From Bacillota bacterium (GTDB lineage: Bacteria; Bacillota; Clostridia; Lachnospirales; Lachnospiraceae): a stretch of 64,000 nt of DNA. Below, piece after piece: positions 1-8,854 of the stretch. The position numbers and the translations under genes are program-made. The stretch lies in the NCBI GenBank assembly GCA_023415635.1, contig JAEZJV010000040.1:248001-312000 (forward strand), written 5' to 3'. Below the pieces are notes generated by a model. That model made no database searches and was not told the DNA's origin. It saw nothing but the letters and a program-made list of their open reading frames with translations. The first letter of the stretch is position 1; the number at the start of each line of letters is the position of its first letter.

Positions 1-2
1 AA

Positions 3-569
3 ATCGGAGTAGCCATAACTGGCTCCTATTGTACCTATGATCAAGTGTTTCCCCAGATAGAACGTCTGGTTCAGGAAAAGGCAGAAGTCTATACGATCTT
101 TTCTGATCGTTCGCAGGTTACAGATACCCGATTTGGAAAAGCGGACGATTTTTTAAAAAAAGCTGAAGCAATCACAGGAAAGGAGCCGATCACAACAATC
201 GCAGAGGCAGAGAAAATCGGACCCAATAACCTGCTCGATATTGTAATAATTGCACCCTGTACCGGTAACTCCATGGCAAAGCTTACGTATGCCATTACCG
301 ATTCTCCGGTGCTGATGGCTGCAAAGTGTCAGCTTCGTAATAATAAACCCGTCGTATTGGCTATGGCAACAAACGACGCTTTAGGAAATAACTTAAAAAA
401 CATAGGATTTCTTCTAAATACGAAAAATATATATTTTGTACCCTTTGGCCAGGATAATTATCAAAAAAAGCCCTTTTCCATGGTAGCACATTTTGATTTG
501 ATGCTTCCCACTCTGGAGGAAGCCTTATCCGGAAGACAGCTTCAGCCGATTGTTCTGGCTCCGAATTGA
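3..569 (+). CDS. dpaB: Dipicolinate synthase subunit B (5' end missing)
   Basis: Flavoprotein subunit of dipicolinate synthase, which with DpaA oxidises the lysine-pathway intermediate dihydroxy-tetrahydrodipicolinate to dipicolinic acid in the mother cell during sporulation. The reading frame is open from base 3, and the first visible residues IGVAITGSYCTYDQVFPQIE are the N-terminal nucleotide-binding strand typical of SpoVFB. An internal APCTGNSMAKL segment matches the flavoprotein (Dfp-like) fold. About 188 residues are present against a usual length near 195-200, so only the first few codons and the upstream dpaA lie outside the window. It supports a spore-forming Firmicute. Confidence in family is high. 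Confidence 0.9.
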   Translation: MGVAITGSYCTYDQVFPQIERLVQEKAEVYTIFSDRSQVTDTRFGKADDFLKKAEAITGKEPITTIAEAEKIGPNNLLDIVIIAPCTGNSMAKLTYAITDSPVLMAAKCQLRNNKPVVLAMATNDALGNNLKNIGFLLNTKNIYFVPFGQDNYQKKPFSMVAHFDLMLPTLEEALSGRQLQPIVLAPN

Positions 570-716
570 TTTTTGTAGAAGATCAGTTATAAATCATTCA
601 ATCATATAAGCTTCATAATAGAAACAGAATATCGTTATGATTGGAGAAATTGACAGCCTCCAGTCAGAAGGCTTAAAGAATTGGATTTTACAATTTCATT
701 TGAATGGAGGATTACT

Positions 717-2567
717 ATGTGCGGAATTGCCGGTTTCTGTAATACCTACGAGGATTATACACAGAATTATACTAAATGGCATCATATATTGTATAAGATG
801 CGACAGGTATTAGCACACCGCGGACCGGATGATGAGGGAGAGCTTCTTGCCGAAAAAATTGGAATGGCTCATACCAGGCTTTCCATCATTGACCTAAACC
901 GTGGTCATCAACCAATGACGAAACAGAAATTCGGCAATTCTTACACTATCGTTTATAACGGAGAGCTTTACAACACCGAAGAGCTTCGCGAGCAATTAAT
1001 TCGTATGGGTTATCTCTTTAAGACACATACCGATACCGAGGTTATTCTGACCGGCTTTATGGCGTTTGGTGGCGAATTTGTAAAGGAATTGAACGGTATC
1101 TTTTCCTTTGGAGTATGGGATGAAAGTAATCATGTCCTATATCTGGCGCGGGATCGTTTCGGAGTGAAGCCCCTCTTTTATTCAGTTCTTGATAACAGTA
1201 TTGTATTTGCTTCCGAGATTAAGGCCTTATTTGAATATCCGGGAATTAGACCCCGTGTGACCTCGGAGGGTCTGTGCGAGATCTTTGGTCTGGGCCCGGC
1301 TAAGACTTATGGTAAAGGAGTCTTCAAAGATATCTATGAGGTTCTTGCCGGTAATTTACTCACCTTTGATGCCGGTGGGCTAAAACAAAACTCCTATTGG
1401 AGCCTGGTCAGCGCCCCTCATGAGGACGATTATCAGAAGACCGTAGAGAAAACGTCCTTCTTACTATATGATTCAGTGAAAAGACAGATGATCTCTGATA
1501 TTCCGATTTGTACTCTTCTATCCGGCGGTGTGGATTCAAGTCTGGTAACTGCGGTCTGTGCCAAGGAATTGAAGGAAAAAGGCTTACAGCTTCGTACCTA
1601 TTCCTTTGACTTTCTTGATAACGCAAAGCACTTTCGGTCCAACTCCTTCCAGCCGACTCAGGATCGCCCTTACGTCGATATTATGATTCATCATGTGGGG
1701 AGCGATCACACCTATCTGGAATGTGACAACTTTGACCTGCTAGATAATCTCTATCCCTCTGTAGATGCCAGGGATCTTCCCAATATGGCAGATGTGGAAT
1801 CCTCTCTGTTGTATTTCTGCAAAAGGGTTGCAGCTGAAACAAAGGTTACTCTGACCGGCGAATGTGCAGACGAAATCTTCGGAGGTTATCCCTGGAACAA
1901 CAAACCGGAGCTGATGCAGCAGAATACCTTCCCCTGGTCGGGAAATATGGATGCACGTAAATTCCTACTTTCCAAGGATCTATTAACTACTCTTGACCTA
2001 GACGGCTATGTCCGTGCAGCCTATGAAAAGTCCCTTGCCGAGACCCCAAGACTCGCCGGAGAATCCGGACTTGATGCCAGACGTAGGGAGATTGCTTACT
2101 TGAATCTGAAATGGTTTATGGTCACCCTGCTGGACCGTATGGATCGATGCAGCATGAATTCCGGACTGGAGGCCAGAGTTCCCTTTGCAGACCACCGAAT
2201 TGTGGAGTATATATGGAATGTGCCCTGGGAGATGAAAAGCAAGGATGGAATAGAAAAAAAGCTTCTTCGGGATGCCGGTAAAGGCCTGATTCCAGAAGAA
2301 ATCCTCTATCGTAAAAAAAGCCCTTATCCGAAGACGTATCATCCGGATTATGAAAGGCTTCTCGGAAACCGCCTACTGGAGATACTGTCTGACCCGAACG
2401 CTCCGATCCGGCCACTGGTAGACTTAACTAAAGTAAAGATCTTCCTGTCCTCTCCAAGTGATTACGGAAAGCCCTGGTACGGACAGCTGATGGCAGCCCC
2501 CCAGCAGATTGCATTTTTGTTACAGGTGAATTATTGGCTGGAGAAATATAAGATTGAATTAGTATAG
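717..2567 (+). CDS. asnB: Asparagine synthase, glutamine-hydrolysing
   Basis: Makes asparagine from aspartate, glutamine and ATP in the cytoplasm. The chosen ATG follows GGAGG by seven bases and gives MCGIAGF, exposing the catalytic Cys2 of the class II glutamine amidotransferase domain (roughly residues 2-210, with AHRGPDDEG and YNGELYN). A longer in-frame start at 681 would bury Cys2 and is rejected. The synthetase domain carries the pyrophosphate loop SGGVDSS at residue 269 and GECADEIFGGYPW further on. The length of 616 residues is normal for AsnB. A weak promoter (TTGACA at 650 with a poor TAAAGA) may lie upstream. No T-box is visible in the 147-base gap to dpaB. Confidence 0.93.
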   Translation: MCGIAGFCNTYEDYTQNYTKWHHILYKMRQVLAHRGPDDEGELLAEKIGMAHTRLSIIDLNRGHQPMTKQKFGNSYTIVYNGELYNTEELREQLIRMGYLFKTHTDTEVILTGFMAFGGEFVKELNGIFSFGVWDESNHVLYLARDRFGVKPLFYSVLDNSIVFASEIKALFEYPGIRPRVTSEGLCEIFGLGPAKTYGKGVFKDIYEVLAGNLLTFDAGGLKQNSYWSLVSAPHEDDYQKTVEKTSFLLYDSVKRQMISDIPICTLLSGGVDSSLVTAVCAKELKEKGLQLRTYSFDFLDNAKHFRSNSFQPTQDRPYVDIMIHHVGSDHTYLECDNFDLLDNLYPSVDARDLPNMADVESSLLYFCKRVAAETKVTLTGECADEIFGGYPWNNKPELMQQNTFPWSGNMDARKFLLSKDLLTTLDLDGYVRAAYEKSLAETPRLAGESGLDARRREIAYLNLKWFMVTLLDRMDRCSMNSGLEARVPFADHRIVEYIWNVPWEMKSKDGIEKKLLRDAGKGLIPEEILYRKKSPYPKTYHPDYERLLGNRLLEILSDPNAPIRPLVDLTKVKIFLSSPSDYGKPWYGQLMAAPQQIAFLLQVNYWLEKYKIELV

Positions 2568-2690
2568 AATGGGGCTGTCGTGATACATGGCGAAAATATT
2601 ACCCTCTTCTGCTATTATTCCAGCACATTTATAGATCCCTTCATTATTCTTTAGAAAATGATTAGATTAATTAATTATTCTGTAGAAATA

Positions 2691-2718
2691 TTACAAATCC
2701 TTCAACCTATGATATAAT
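2691..2718 (+). promoter_or_regulatory. Sigma-A promoter of the small membrane protein gene
   Basis: TTACAA (2691-2696), a 16-base spacer, and a perfect TATAAT (2713-2718). It lies about 70 bases before the start codon at 2787 in an AT-rich gap after asnB. Confidence 0.6.
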
Positions 2719-2786
2719 GAAGGCTGGTTACCGGCAATATTACTATGCCGGAATTTAAATATCATATGGTATATAGGGAGGATACA

Positions 2787-3080
2787 ATGAATGCAGGTAC
2801 ATTAATAATACTTAAGCAAAATCAGTATATGAATTCATTCCTACAACAGGGAGCAGTGGATGCGGCACATGCGATACGACCGGAATTGATCGGCGTTCGG
2901 ATGAACTATATTTTTTACCGGCTGAGTAATCGAGGCATATTTGTTCCTTGCGGTGACGGTACTTATTATCTGGATGTGAAGGCTGCCGCTTACTTTCGAG
3001 AGGCTAGAAGAAAGCGCGCTATTGTGGTATTGGTTATTATTCTGATTCTGATTTTCTTTTATTATAACGGGTTCCGCTAA
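2787..3080 (+). CDS. Small C-terminally anchored membrane protein, unknown function
   Basis: I do not recognise a family. The ATG at 2787 follows AGGGAGG by six bases, so it is preferred over an in-frame ATG at 2745 that has no ribosome binding site. The 97-residue product has a soluble N-terminal part of about 70 residues (MNYIFYRLSNRG, CGDGTYYLDVKAAAYFREAR), a basic RRKRA stretch, and one hydrophobic helix of 17-18 residues at the very C-terminus ending YYNGFR. It would be a tail-anchored protein with its bulk in the cytoplasm. Its own promoter and a following terminator make it a single-gene unit. Confidence 0.7.
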   Translation: MNAGTLIILKQNQYMNSFLQQGAVDAAHAIRPELIGVRMNYIFYRLSNRGIFVPCGDGTYYLDVKAAAYFREARRKRAIVVLVIILILIFFYYNGFR

Positions 3081-3103
3081 ATACTTACTCTAAAACAAGA
3101 TAA

Positions 3104-3138
3104 AAAGCTGTCCCTGGAATAACTCCAGGGACAGCTTT
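3104..3138. terminator. Bidirectional terminator between the small membrane gene and yajC
   Basis: A 15-bp perfect stem reading AAAGCTGTCCCTGGA with a five-base loop, flanked by A and T runs, sits between convergent genes and can serve both strands. Confidence 0.85.
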
Positions 3139-3166
3139 CTGATTACAATCAATATCAATCCATGTA

Positions 3167-3490
3167 TTATTTTTCTGAATTGGGCTTCTCCAGTTCTACG
3201 ATGGAGCTTTTCTTCATGGGAATTCTACAGTTCTTGTTGTTACCGAATTCTACGATTACAATTTCATCCATAACATCAATCACTACACCATAGAAACCAC
3301 CTGAAGTCAGAACGCTGTCGCCTGCTGCCAGAGTGGAGAGCATCATGCTCATCTTCTTCTGCTGCTTTTTCTGGGGACGGATCAGCATAAAATAAAGTAA
3401 AAGTCCTAAGAAGGCAATCTCAACGATTAATATCAGAGCACTACCCGAACCTCCTGATGAATTTGCTGCTAATAAAGTAATAGTATCCAT
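3167..3490 (-). CDS. yajC: Preprotein translocase subunit YajC
   Basis: Accessory subunit of the Sec translocase. The 107-residue protein has one transmembrane helix (about residues 17-38) followed by the family hallmark LIRPQKKQQKK and a small cytoplasmic beta domain (GDSVLTSGGFYGVV). The start codon follows AGGAGG by nine bases. It lies 50 bases downstream of tgt on the same strand, the usual tgt-yajC order, so the two are probably co-transcribed from the tgt promoter. The length is typical. Confidence 0.92.
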   Translation of the reverse strand: MDTITLLAANSSGGSGSALILIVEIAFLGLLLYFMLIRPQKKQQKKMSMMLSTLAAGDSVLTSGGFYGVVIDVMDEIVIVEFGNNKNCRIPMKKSSIVELEKPNSEK

Positions 3491-3540
3491 TTCATTATTC
3501 CTCCTAATTCATATTTTCTATAATTCAATGTTATTCGCAT

Positions 3541-4674
3541 TTAGTCTTCGCTCCTAACAAATCCTTCAAGACGCATCCTTTTGTATTGTGAATATCGTTT
3601 CTCAGTAATTGCTTCCCTGATCTCCTCCATCATGTGGTTATAGAAGTAAAGATTATGAAGCACCAATAGTCTCATCCCAAGCATTTCCTTTGCTTTCAGC
3701 AGATGTCTGATATATGCTCTGCTGTATTGACTACAGGCGGGACAGCCGCAGCCTTCTTCGATTGGTCTGTCATCCAGTTCATATTTTGCGTTCATCAGGT
3801 TCATCTTACCGTTGTTAGTGTATGCGTGGCCATGTCTGCCATTTCTGGTGGGATATACACAATCAAAAAAGTCCACTCCTCGATCTACTGCCTCAAGAAT
3901 ATTAGCCGGAGTACCTACCCCCATCAGATAGACTGGTTTCGATAGCGGCAGATAGGGAACAGTTTCCTCAAGGATGCGGTACATCTCCTCATGGCTTTCA
4001 CCGACCGCTAAACCACCCAAGGCATAACCATCCAGCTCAAGCTCAGAAATCACCTTGGCATGTTCAATACGAATGTCCTCAAAGGTGCCGCCCTGATTAA
4101 TCCCAAAAAGCATCTGCTTACGGTTGAGGGTATCCTCAAGATCACATAACCGGTCCATCTCTGTCTTACAACGCTTCAGCCAACGGGTAGTACGATCTAC
4201 GGAAGCCTGCATATATTCTCTGGTTGCCGGATGTGGAGGGCATTCATCAAAAGCCATAGCAATTGTTGATGCGAGATTGGATTGTATCTGCATACTCTCC
4301 TCCGGACCCATGAATATCTTACGTCCGTCCACATGGGAGCTGAAATATACTCCCTCTTCCTTTATCTTGCGTAATCCCGAAAGAGAAAATACCTGAAACC
4401 CACCAGAGTCTGTTAAAATCGGCTTATCCCAGACCATGAACTTATGAAGTCCTCCCAATTGTCTGACCACCTTGTCACCGGGTCTGACATGCAGATGATA
4501 GGTATTGGAGAGCTCGACTTGAGTTCCGATTTCCTTTAAATCCATGGTAGAAACAGCTCCTTTGATGGCAGCCGCGGTACCGACATTCATAAAAACAGGG
4601 GTCTGTATCGTGCCATGGACTGTCTCAAGTTCAGCTCGTTTCGCTCTTCCATCCAGCTCAATAATTCTATACAT
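3541..4674 (-). CDS. tgt: tRNA-guanine transglycosylase
   Basis: Exchanges guanine-34 for preQ1 in GUN-anticodon tRNAs during queuosine synthesis. The 377-residue protein shows the base-binding LTDSGGFQVFSL motif, the substrate pocket GGLAVGE, the nucleophile Asp271 in FFDCVYPTRNGRHG, and a zinc site of the form Cys-x-Cys-x2-Cys followed by a distant His near the C-terminus. The substrate-binding motif is intact, so the enzyme should be active. queA, often upstream, is not in this position. yajC follows. A promoter is placed at 4724-4752. Confidence 0.95.
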   Translation of the reverse strand: MYRIIELDGRAKRAELETVHGTIQTPVFMNVGTAAAIKGAVSTMDLKEIGTQVELSNTYHLHVRPGDKVVRQLGGLHKFMVWDKPILTDSGGFQVFSLSGLRKIKEEGVYFSSHVDGRKIFMGPEESMQIQSNLASTIAMAFDECPPHPATREYMQASVDRTTRWLKRCKTEMDRLCDLEDTLNRKQMLFGINQGGTFEDIRIEHAKVISELELDGYALGGLAVGESHEEMYRILEETVPYLPLSKPVYLMGVGTPANILEAVDRGVDFFDCVYPTRNGRHGHAYTNNGKMNLMNAKYELDDRPIEEGCGCPACSQYSRAYIRHLLKAKEMLGMRLLVLHNLYFYNHMMEEIREAITEKRYSQYKRMRLEGFVRSED

Positions 4675-4723
4675 TCGTCTGTAGTCCTACTTTCTACCTG
4701 TATCTCCTCATTTAAACATTACA

Positions 4724-4752
4724 AGTATACCCTTAAAAGAACATCTTTTCAA
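4724..4752 (-). promoter_or_regulatory. tgt: Sigma-A promoter of tgt-yajC
   Basis: On the minus strand TTGAAA, a 17-base spacer and TATACT, giving a transcript start near 4717 and a leader of about 43 bases. Confidence 0.65.
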
Positions 4753-4852
4753 CAAAAAAATATACGTTTCATAAATTATTAATGAATTGTCTCTGCTTAT
4801 AGGTCCTGTAGCATTCTGCCACTTCCTTACCAGCTAATTAATATAAATAATA

Positions 4853-4881
4853 TTGCAATACTTTCATATAATTGGTAGAAT
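4853..4881 (+). promoter_or_regulatory. Sigma-A promoter of the GGDEF-EAL gene
   Basis: TTGCAA (4853-4858), a 17-base spacer, TAGAAT (4876-4881). It is divergent from the tgt promoter and gives a leader of about 53 bases. Confidence 0.6.
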
Positions 4882-4940
4882 AAACATAATTAGTCGGTCT
4901 TTTTGCCAGGTTATGAAGTTGTAGTTGGAGGTCAGCAGCA

Positions 4941-7427
4941 ATGTCAATAAAAAAGTCCCTGCGTATTTTACTAATTATATCATCCATGATACCTGTTATT
5001 GTTATATCTGTTATCGCTCATGGATTATTGACCAACAGACTCATGGAAATAAATGCGCAGAGTCTGGAAAGGACAGCCCGTACATGCAGCTACGGTCTGG
5101 AAGCCAAGCTTCAGACCCAGCAAACCGAAGTATCGCTTTTGGCAATACAGAAGGAATTAATTTCCGCTGTTTTATTCAGTAATGCCGGAAACGTTTATTC
5201 CAATTGGACTGCAAACGGAATATTGAAGAAAAGACGCTCCTCCTATGATCATTGTGAACGCATATCCCTCTATAATATATATAATGAAATAATCGCCAGC
5301 TCTGATTCAGATATGATCGGACAGGCTATCGGTTCGGATTTAACCCTATCCTATATGCTGGCAACAGGTAACATCGCTATTGCCGTTGATGGTATCCAAC
5401 AGATTACAAAGGATGGCATTTCCATGAATTGTCTCGAAATCGGCGCTCCGATCACTGACCCTCTCAGCGGGCAAATCTGCGGCTATGTCATAAGTACCAT
5501 GAATACTGCTTATTTTAGAACTTATCTAAACTCCCTCACGATTGGAGAGACAGGCAATTGCATGCTTTTGGACAAGACCGGTACCGTGATCTATCATCCG
5601 GACGAATCTTATGTCGGAACCAATATTCAATCCGAAAAGCTATCCTCAATTGTTACCAATTATAATAAGGGTATCACCGCCTCAAACGGTTCCTTTGAAT
5701 ACTTCTTTGACAACACCAACCAGCTGTATGGCTACGCTATTCTCCCTGATTTGAATTGGGTTTTGCTGCTAAAGCAGGATACCTCTGAAATCAAATCGGT
5801 AACCACAATAATGCTGACCCTGCTATTATTGATCTGTGTTGTACTATTTTTTATCATCATCTTTTTTGCCAATATTCTCGCTAAGAAATTATCCGCTCCG
5901 ATCATCTCCCTGCGTGATGCGATGAAGACGGCCTCCGATGGCAATCTTACGGTTCAATCAAATATTAAGAGCAATAATGAGCTGGGAGAGCTGTCAAAGA
6001 ATTTTAACAAGATGCTCCATATCATCAAAACCAATTACGAGGATCTGGAATCTATGCATGAAGAGCTTCTTTCCAATGAAGAGCAGCTGAGATCCAATTA
6101 CGACCATATCGAATTCCTGGCTTATCACGATACCCTGACGAACCTTCCAAATAAGCTTGCTTTTCTGGATTATGTGAATGCAGTCTTAGCTACAGTACCT
6201 AAGGGCAATATAAGACATTCCGTCTACTTCGTGGATCTGGATAATTTCAAGACTGTGAATGATACCCTGGGGCATGAATATGGTGATACCTTATTAATTA
6301 GGACTGCACAGCTTTTATCTACATTGACTGACGGTAACGGGATGTTAGCCCGGGCAGGCGGTGATGAATTCCTAATTTTCCGGGAGGATATCGGTACTAC
6401 GGCAAATGCGGTTGCATTTGCTTCAGAAATTATCGATACCTTCAAAAACCCGCTGGATCTGGACGGAGAAATTGTCTATGTTTCCATGAGTATCGGTATA
6501 TCTATCTATCCCGAGAACGGATTATCCTCAAAGAGCTTAATTAAAAATTCGGATATTGCAATGTATAAATCAAAGGATACCGGTAAAAACAAGTTCACTC
6601 TGTTCGATTCTACCATGGAAGAGGAATTGAACCGTAATACCCTGATAATCGAAGTACTTAGAAACGCTATGGCTAATAATGACATCTACGTCCAGTATCA
6701 GCCTCTGATGGAGCTTGATACCAATAATATTATAGGATATGAAGCCTTAATGAGAATCCGCAGTGAACGTCTCGGCTTTATATCTCCGAAGGAGTTCATT
6801 CCGATTGCTGAAGAAAGCGGTTTAATCATCGAGCTTAGCTCCTGGTTAATCCGAGAAGCCTGCTGCTTTAATAAAAAGCTGTTGGATTTGGGTTCCAAGC
6901 CAAGACCGGTTTCTGTCAATATCTCTTCTATTCAGATCAACAGACCCGGCTTTGTCTCTATGATATCCGATATCCTGGAGGAATCAGGACTTCCACCGGA
7001 GTTCCTCGAATTGGAAATTACAGAAAGCACCTTGGTATCCTCTATCATGGATGCGACTATGTTGCTGAATAATTTGCAGCAGCTCGGCGTCAAGGTCTCT
7101 CTGGATGATTTCGGAACCGGATATTCTTCCTTGAATTATCTTACTCAGATGCCGATTGACACCTTAAAGATTGATAAATCCTTTATTGATAATATCTGTA
7201 CGAATGAAAAAGATGTGCAGATTGCTGAAGCCATCATTCAGCTGGCTCATAGCCTGGAAATCAGGGTCGTTGCAGAGGGTGTGGAGTCCGAAGAACAGCT
7301 TACTCTTCTAAGAACAAAGCATTGTGATATTGTTCAGGGTTATGTCTTCAGTCCGCCTCTTTATCCCTCAGAACTACTGGAGATATTAAGAGAGGACGAT
7401 CTGATCTCCCAATGCTCCTTGTTTTAA
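4941..7427 (+). CDS. Membrane sensor with Cache, HAMP, GGDEF and EAL domains
   Basis: Candidate bifunctional c-di-GMP synthase/phosphodiesterase. Domain order in 828 residues: transmembrane helix near 7-28, an extracytoplasmic Cache-type sensor (about 30-285, with GETGNCMLLDKTGTVIYHPD), a second helix near 292-315, HAMP (about 316-370), a short linker helix, GGDEF (AGGDEF near 472-477) and EAL (the EAL triplet at 601-603, followed by DDFGTGYSSL and KIDKSFI). Both active-site motifs are complete, so neither domain is obviously degenerate. The ligand of the Cache domain is unknown. The start follows GGAGGT. The HD-GYP gene at 18652 is a second c-di-GMP-type component in the window. Confidence 0.92.
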   Translation: MSIKKSLRILLIISSMIPVIVISVIAHGLLTNRLMEINAQSLERTARTCSYGLEAKLQTQQTEVSLLAIQKELISAVLFSNAGNVYSNWTANGILKKRRSSYDHCERISLYNIYNEIIASSDSDMIGQAIGSDLTLSYMLATGNIAIAVDGIQQITKDGISMNCLEIGAPITDPLSGQICGYVISTMNTAYFRTYLNSLTIGETGNCMLLDKTGTVIYHPDESYVGTNIQSEKLSSIVTNYNKGITASNGSFEYFFDNTNQLYGYAILPDLNWVLLLKQDTSEIKSVTTIMLTLLLLICVVLFFIIIFFANILAKKLSAPIISLRDAMKTASDGNLTVQSNIKSNNELGELSKNFNKMLHIIKTNYEDLESMHEELLSNEEQLRSNYDHIEFLAYHDTLTNLPNKLAFLDYVNAVLATVPKGNIRHSVYFVDLDNFKTVNDTLGHEYGDTLLIRTAQLLSTLTDGNGMLARAGGDEFLIFREDIGTTANAVAFASEIIDTFKNPLDLDGEIVYVSMSIGISIYPENGLSSKSLIKNSDIAMYKSKDTGKNKFTLFDSTMEEELNRNTLIIEVLRNAMANNDIYVQYQPLMELDTNNIIGYEALMRIRSERLGFISPKEFIPIAEESGLIIELSSWLIREACCFNKKLLDLGSKPRPVSVNISSIQINRPGFVSMISDILEESGLPPEFLELEITESTLVSSIMDATMLLNNLQQLGVKVSLDDFGTGYSSLNYLTQMPIDTLKIDKSFIDNICTNEKDVQIAEAIIQLAHSLEIRVVAEGVESEEQLTLLRTKHCDIVQGYVFSPPLYPSELLEILREDDLISQCSLF

Positions 7428-7494
7428 CCGGATAATAGAGACCCAGCAACATCATTTGAAATACTTATAACACTTGCATTAATCAAGTACATCC

Positions 7495-7638
7495 TTTCGG
7501 ATAGTTTATAAATAGGATGGTATATTAATAGGATGTTATATTAATAGGATGCTTCATTAATAGGATGGTATATTAATAGGATGGTTCATTAATAGGATGG
7601 TTCATTAATAAGATAGCTTATTAATAGGATATCCTATA
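7495..7638. repeat. Tandem array of a 16-bp AATAGGAT repeat
   Basis: Eight head-to-tail 16-base units from 7511 to 7638, preceded by one degenerate unit at 7495-7510. Each unit begins AATAGGAT (AATAAGAT in the seventh) and most end in TATT or CATT. Units 1 and 4 are identical, as are units 5 and 6. The last unit turns into the palindrome ATAGGATATCCTAT. The array fills most of the 328-base gap between the GGDEF-EAL gene and the fba terminator. No coding frame or protein-binding family is recognised. Confidence 0.9.
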
Positions 7639-7647
7639 AGATAGAAC

Positions 7648-7695
7648 ATCCTATCAGATAAATTACCCTGTAGGATATTCTATCCTATCAGACAA
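7648..7695. repeat. Inverted copies complementary to the AATAGGAT array
   Basis: Two near-identical 14-base elements, ATCCTATCAGATAA (7648-7661) and ATCCTATCAGACAA (7682-7695). Their ATCCTAT core is the reverse complement of the ATAGGAT core of the upstream array, so a transcript through 7511-7695 could fold back on itself in several registers. Confidence 0.75.
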
Positions 7696-7700
7696 GAAAT

Positions 7701-7728
7701 GGCCCTCATCATTTCATTGATGAGGGCC
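7701..7728. terminator. Terminator between the GGDEF-EAL gene and fba
   Basis: Perfect 11-bp stem GGCCCTCATCA/TGATGAGGGCC with a six-base loop in the gap between convergent genes. The minus-strand side is followed by a T-rich stretch, fitting termination of fba. It may serve both directions. Confidence 0.75.
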
Positions 7729-7755
7729 CCTTTAAATCCTTTATTTAGATTAATA

Positions 7756-8694
7756 TTAGAATGCAGCGCCGTCACAGCCAAGTACATTAACGATCTTATG
7801 CTTAACAAGAGTCTTAATATTGTTTCTTGCAGGAGTAAGGTACTGTCTGGGATCGAAGTGGCTCGGGTTATTGTACAAATATTCTCTGATACCTGCGGTA
7901 AAGGCAAGTCTTAAATCAGAGTCAATATTAATCTTACAAACTGCCATCTTCGCTGCCTGTCTTAACATATCCTCGGGAATACCGATAGCATCGTCCATTT
8001 TGCCACCATACTGCTTAATGAGCTCAACATATTCCTGTGATACACTGGAAGCACCATGTAATACAATCGGGAAGTTAGGAAGTCTCTTGGCTACTTCCTC
8101 CAATATATCAAAACGAAGCTGAGGCTTCTGGCCAGGCTTGAATTTGAAAGCACCATGACTGGTACCGATTGCGATTGCTAAGGAATCTACACCGGTACGG
8201 CTGACAAATTCTTCAACCTCTTCAGGTCTGGTGTAGGATGCATCCTCTGCCTTAACATTTACATCATCCTCAATACCTGCCAGCTTACCTAACTCACCTT
8301 CTACAACACAACCATGCGCATGGGCATATTCTACAACCTTTTTGGTTAATGCGATGTTATCTTCGAAGCTGTGTTTGGACCCATCAATCATAACAGAGGT
8401 AAATCCGCCATCGATGCAAGACTTACAGATTTCAAAATCATCACCGTGATCCAAGTGAAGAGCGATAGGAAGATCCGTATCTGCCAATGCTGCTTCCACT
8501 AATTTTACAAGATATGCATGCTTAGCATACTTTCTTGCTCCAGCTGATACCTGTAGAATCACAGGAGCATTCAGCTCTTTAGCTGCCTCAGTAATACCTT
8601 GTACGATTTCCATATTATTTACATTAAAAGCACCTATTGCATAGCCGCCGGCATACGCCTTCTGAAACATTTCTTTCGTTGTAACTAATGCCAT
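7756..8694 (-). CDS. fba: Fructose-bisphosphate aldolase, class II
   Basis: Zinc-dependent cleavage of fructose 1,6-bisphosphate to dihydroxyacetone phosphate and glyceraldehyde 3-phosphate in glycolysis. The start MALVTTKEMF at 8694 is preferred over an in-frame ATG at 8742, which would add 16 residues not seen in the family. The 312-residue product contains ALHLDHG with Asp82 (catalytic) and His83 (metal), His180 in GTSHG, and His213 in VLHGASS, together with the phosphate-binding glycines. The length matches FbaA-type enzymes of Firmicutes. It is transcribed alone and divergently from the thioesterase gene. Confidence 0.94.
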   Translation of the reverse strand: MALVTTKEMFQKAYAGGYAIGAFNVNNMEIVQGITEAAKELNAPVILQVSAGARKYAKHAYLVKLVEAALADTDLPIALHLDHGDDFEICKSCIDGGFTSVMIDGSKHSFEDNIALTKKVVEYAHAHGCVVEGELGKLAGIEDDVNVKAEDASYTRPEEVEEFVSRTGVDSLAIAIGTSHGAFKFKPGQKPQLRFDILEEVAKRLPNFPIVLHGASSVSQEYVELIKQYGGKMDDAIGIPEDMLRQAAKMAVCKINIDSDLRLAFTAGIREYLYNNPSHFDPRQYLTPARNNIKTLVKHKIVNVLGCDGAAF

Positions 8695-8744
8695 AATCCT
8701 CTCAATCCTTTCCATAACTATAAATATTTTGCAATGCTGCATTT

Positions 8745-8772
8745 ATTATACCATAAAATTATCTAATGAAAA
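8745..8772 (-). promoter_or_regulatory. fba: Promoter of fba with extended -10
   Basis: Minus strand TTTTCA, 16-base spacer ending TGG, then TATAAT. The TG immediately upstream makes an extended -10 that compensates for the weak -35. Confidence 0.55.
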
Positions 8773-8778
8773 GATTTT

Positions 8779-8807
8779 TTGTATTTTTTTTAAAAAAGGT
8801 TTACAAT
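8779..8807 (+). promoter_or_regulatory. Promoter of the thioesterase gene
   Basis: TTGTAT (8779-8784), 17-base spacer, TACAAT (8802-8807). It lies back to back with the fba promoter. Confidence 0.45.
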
Positions 8808-8854
8808 AGTATAAACCAATAATCCGAATAATATTTGGGGAAATGGAGGCTATT

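Noticed and set aside
717..717. T-box or amino-acid riboswitch in front of asnB
   Set aside because: The 147-base gap holds no AGGGTGG-type T-box core and no antiterminator hairpin.
4124..4396. Plus-strand reading frame within tgt
   Set aside because: It is the antisense shadow of a well-supported gene.
7511..7638. Tandem repeats as a CRISPR array
   Set aside because: Repeats are 16 bases with no unique spacers, and no cas gene is in the window.
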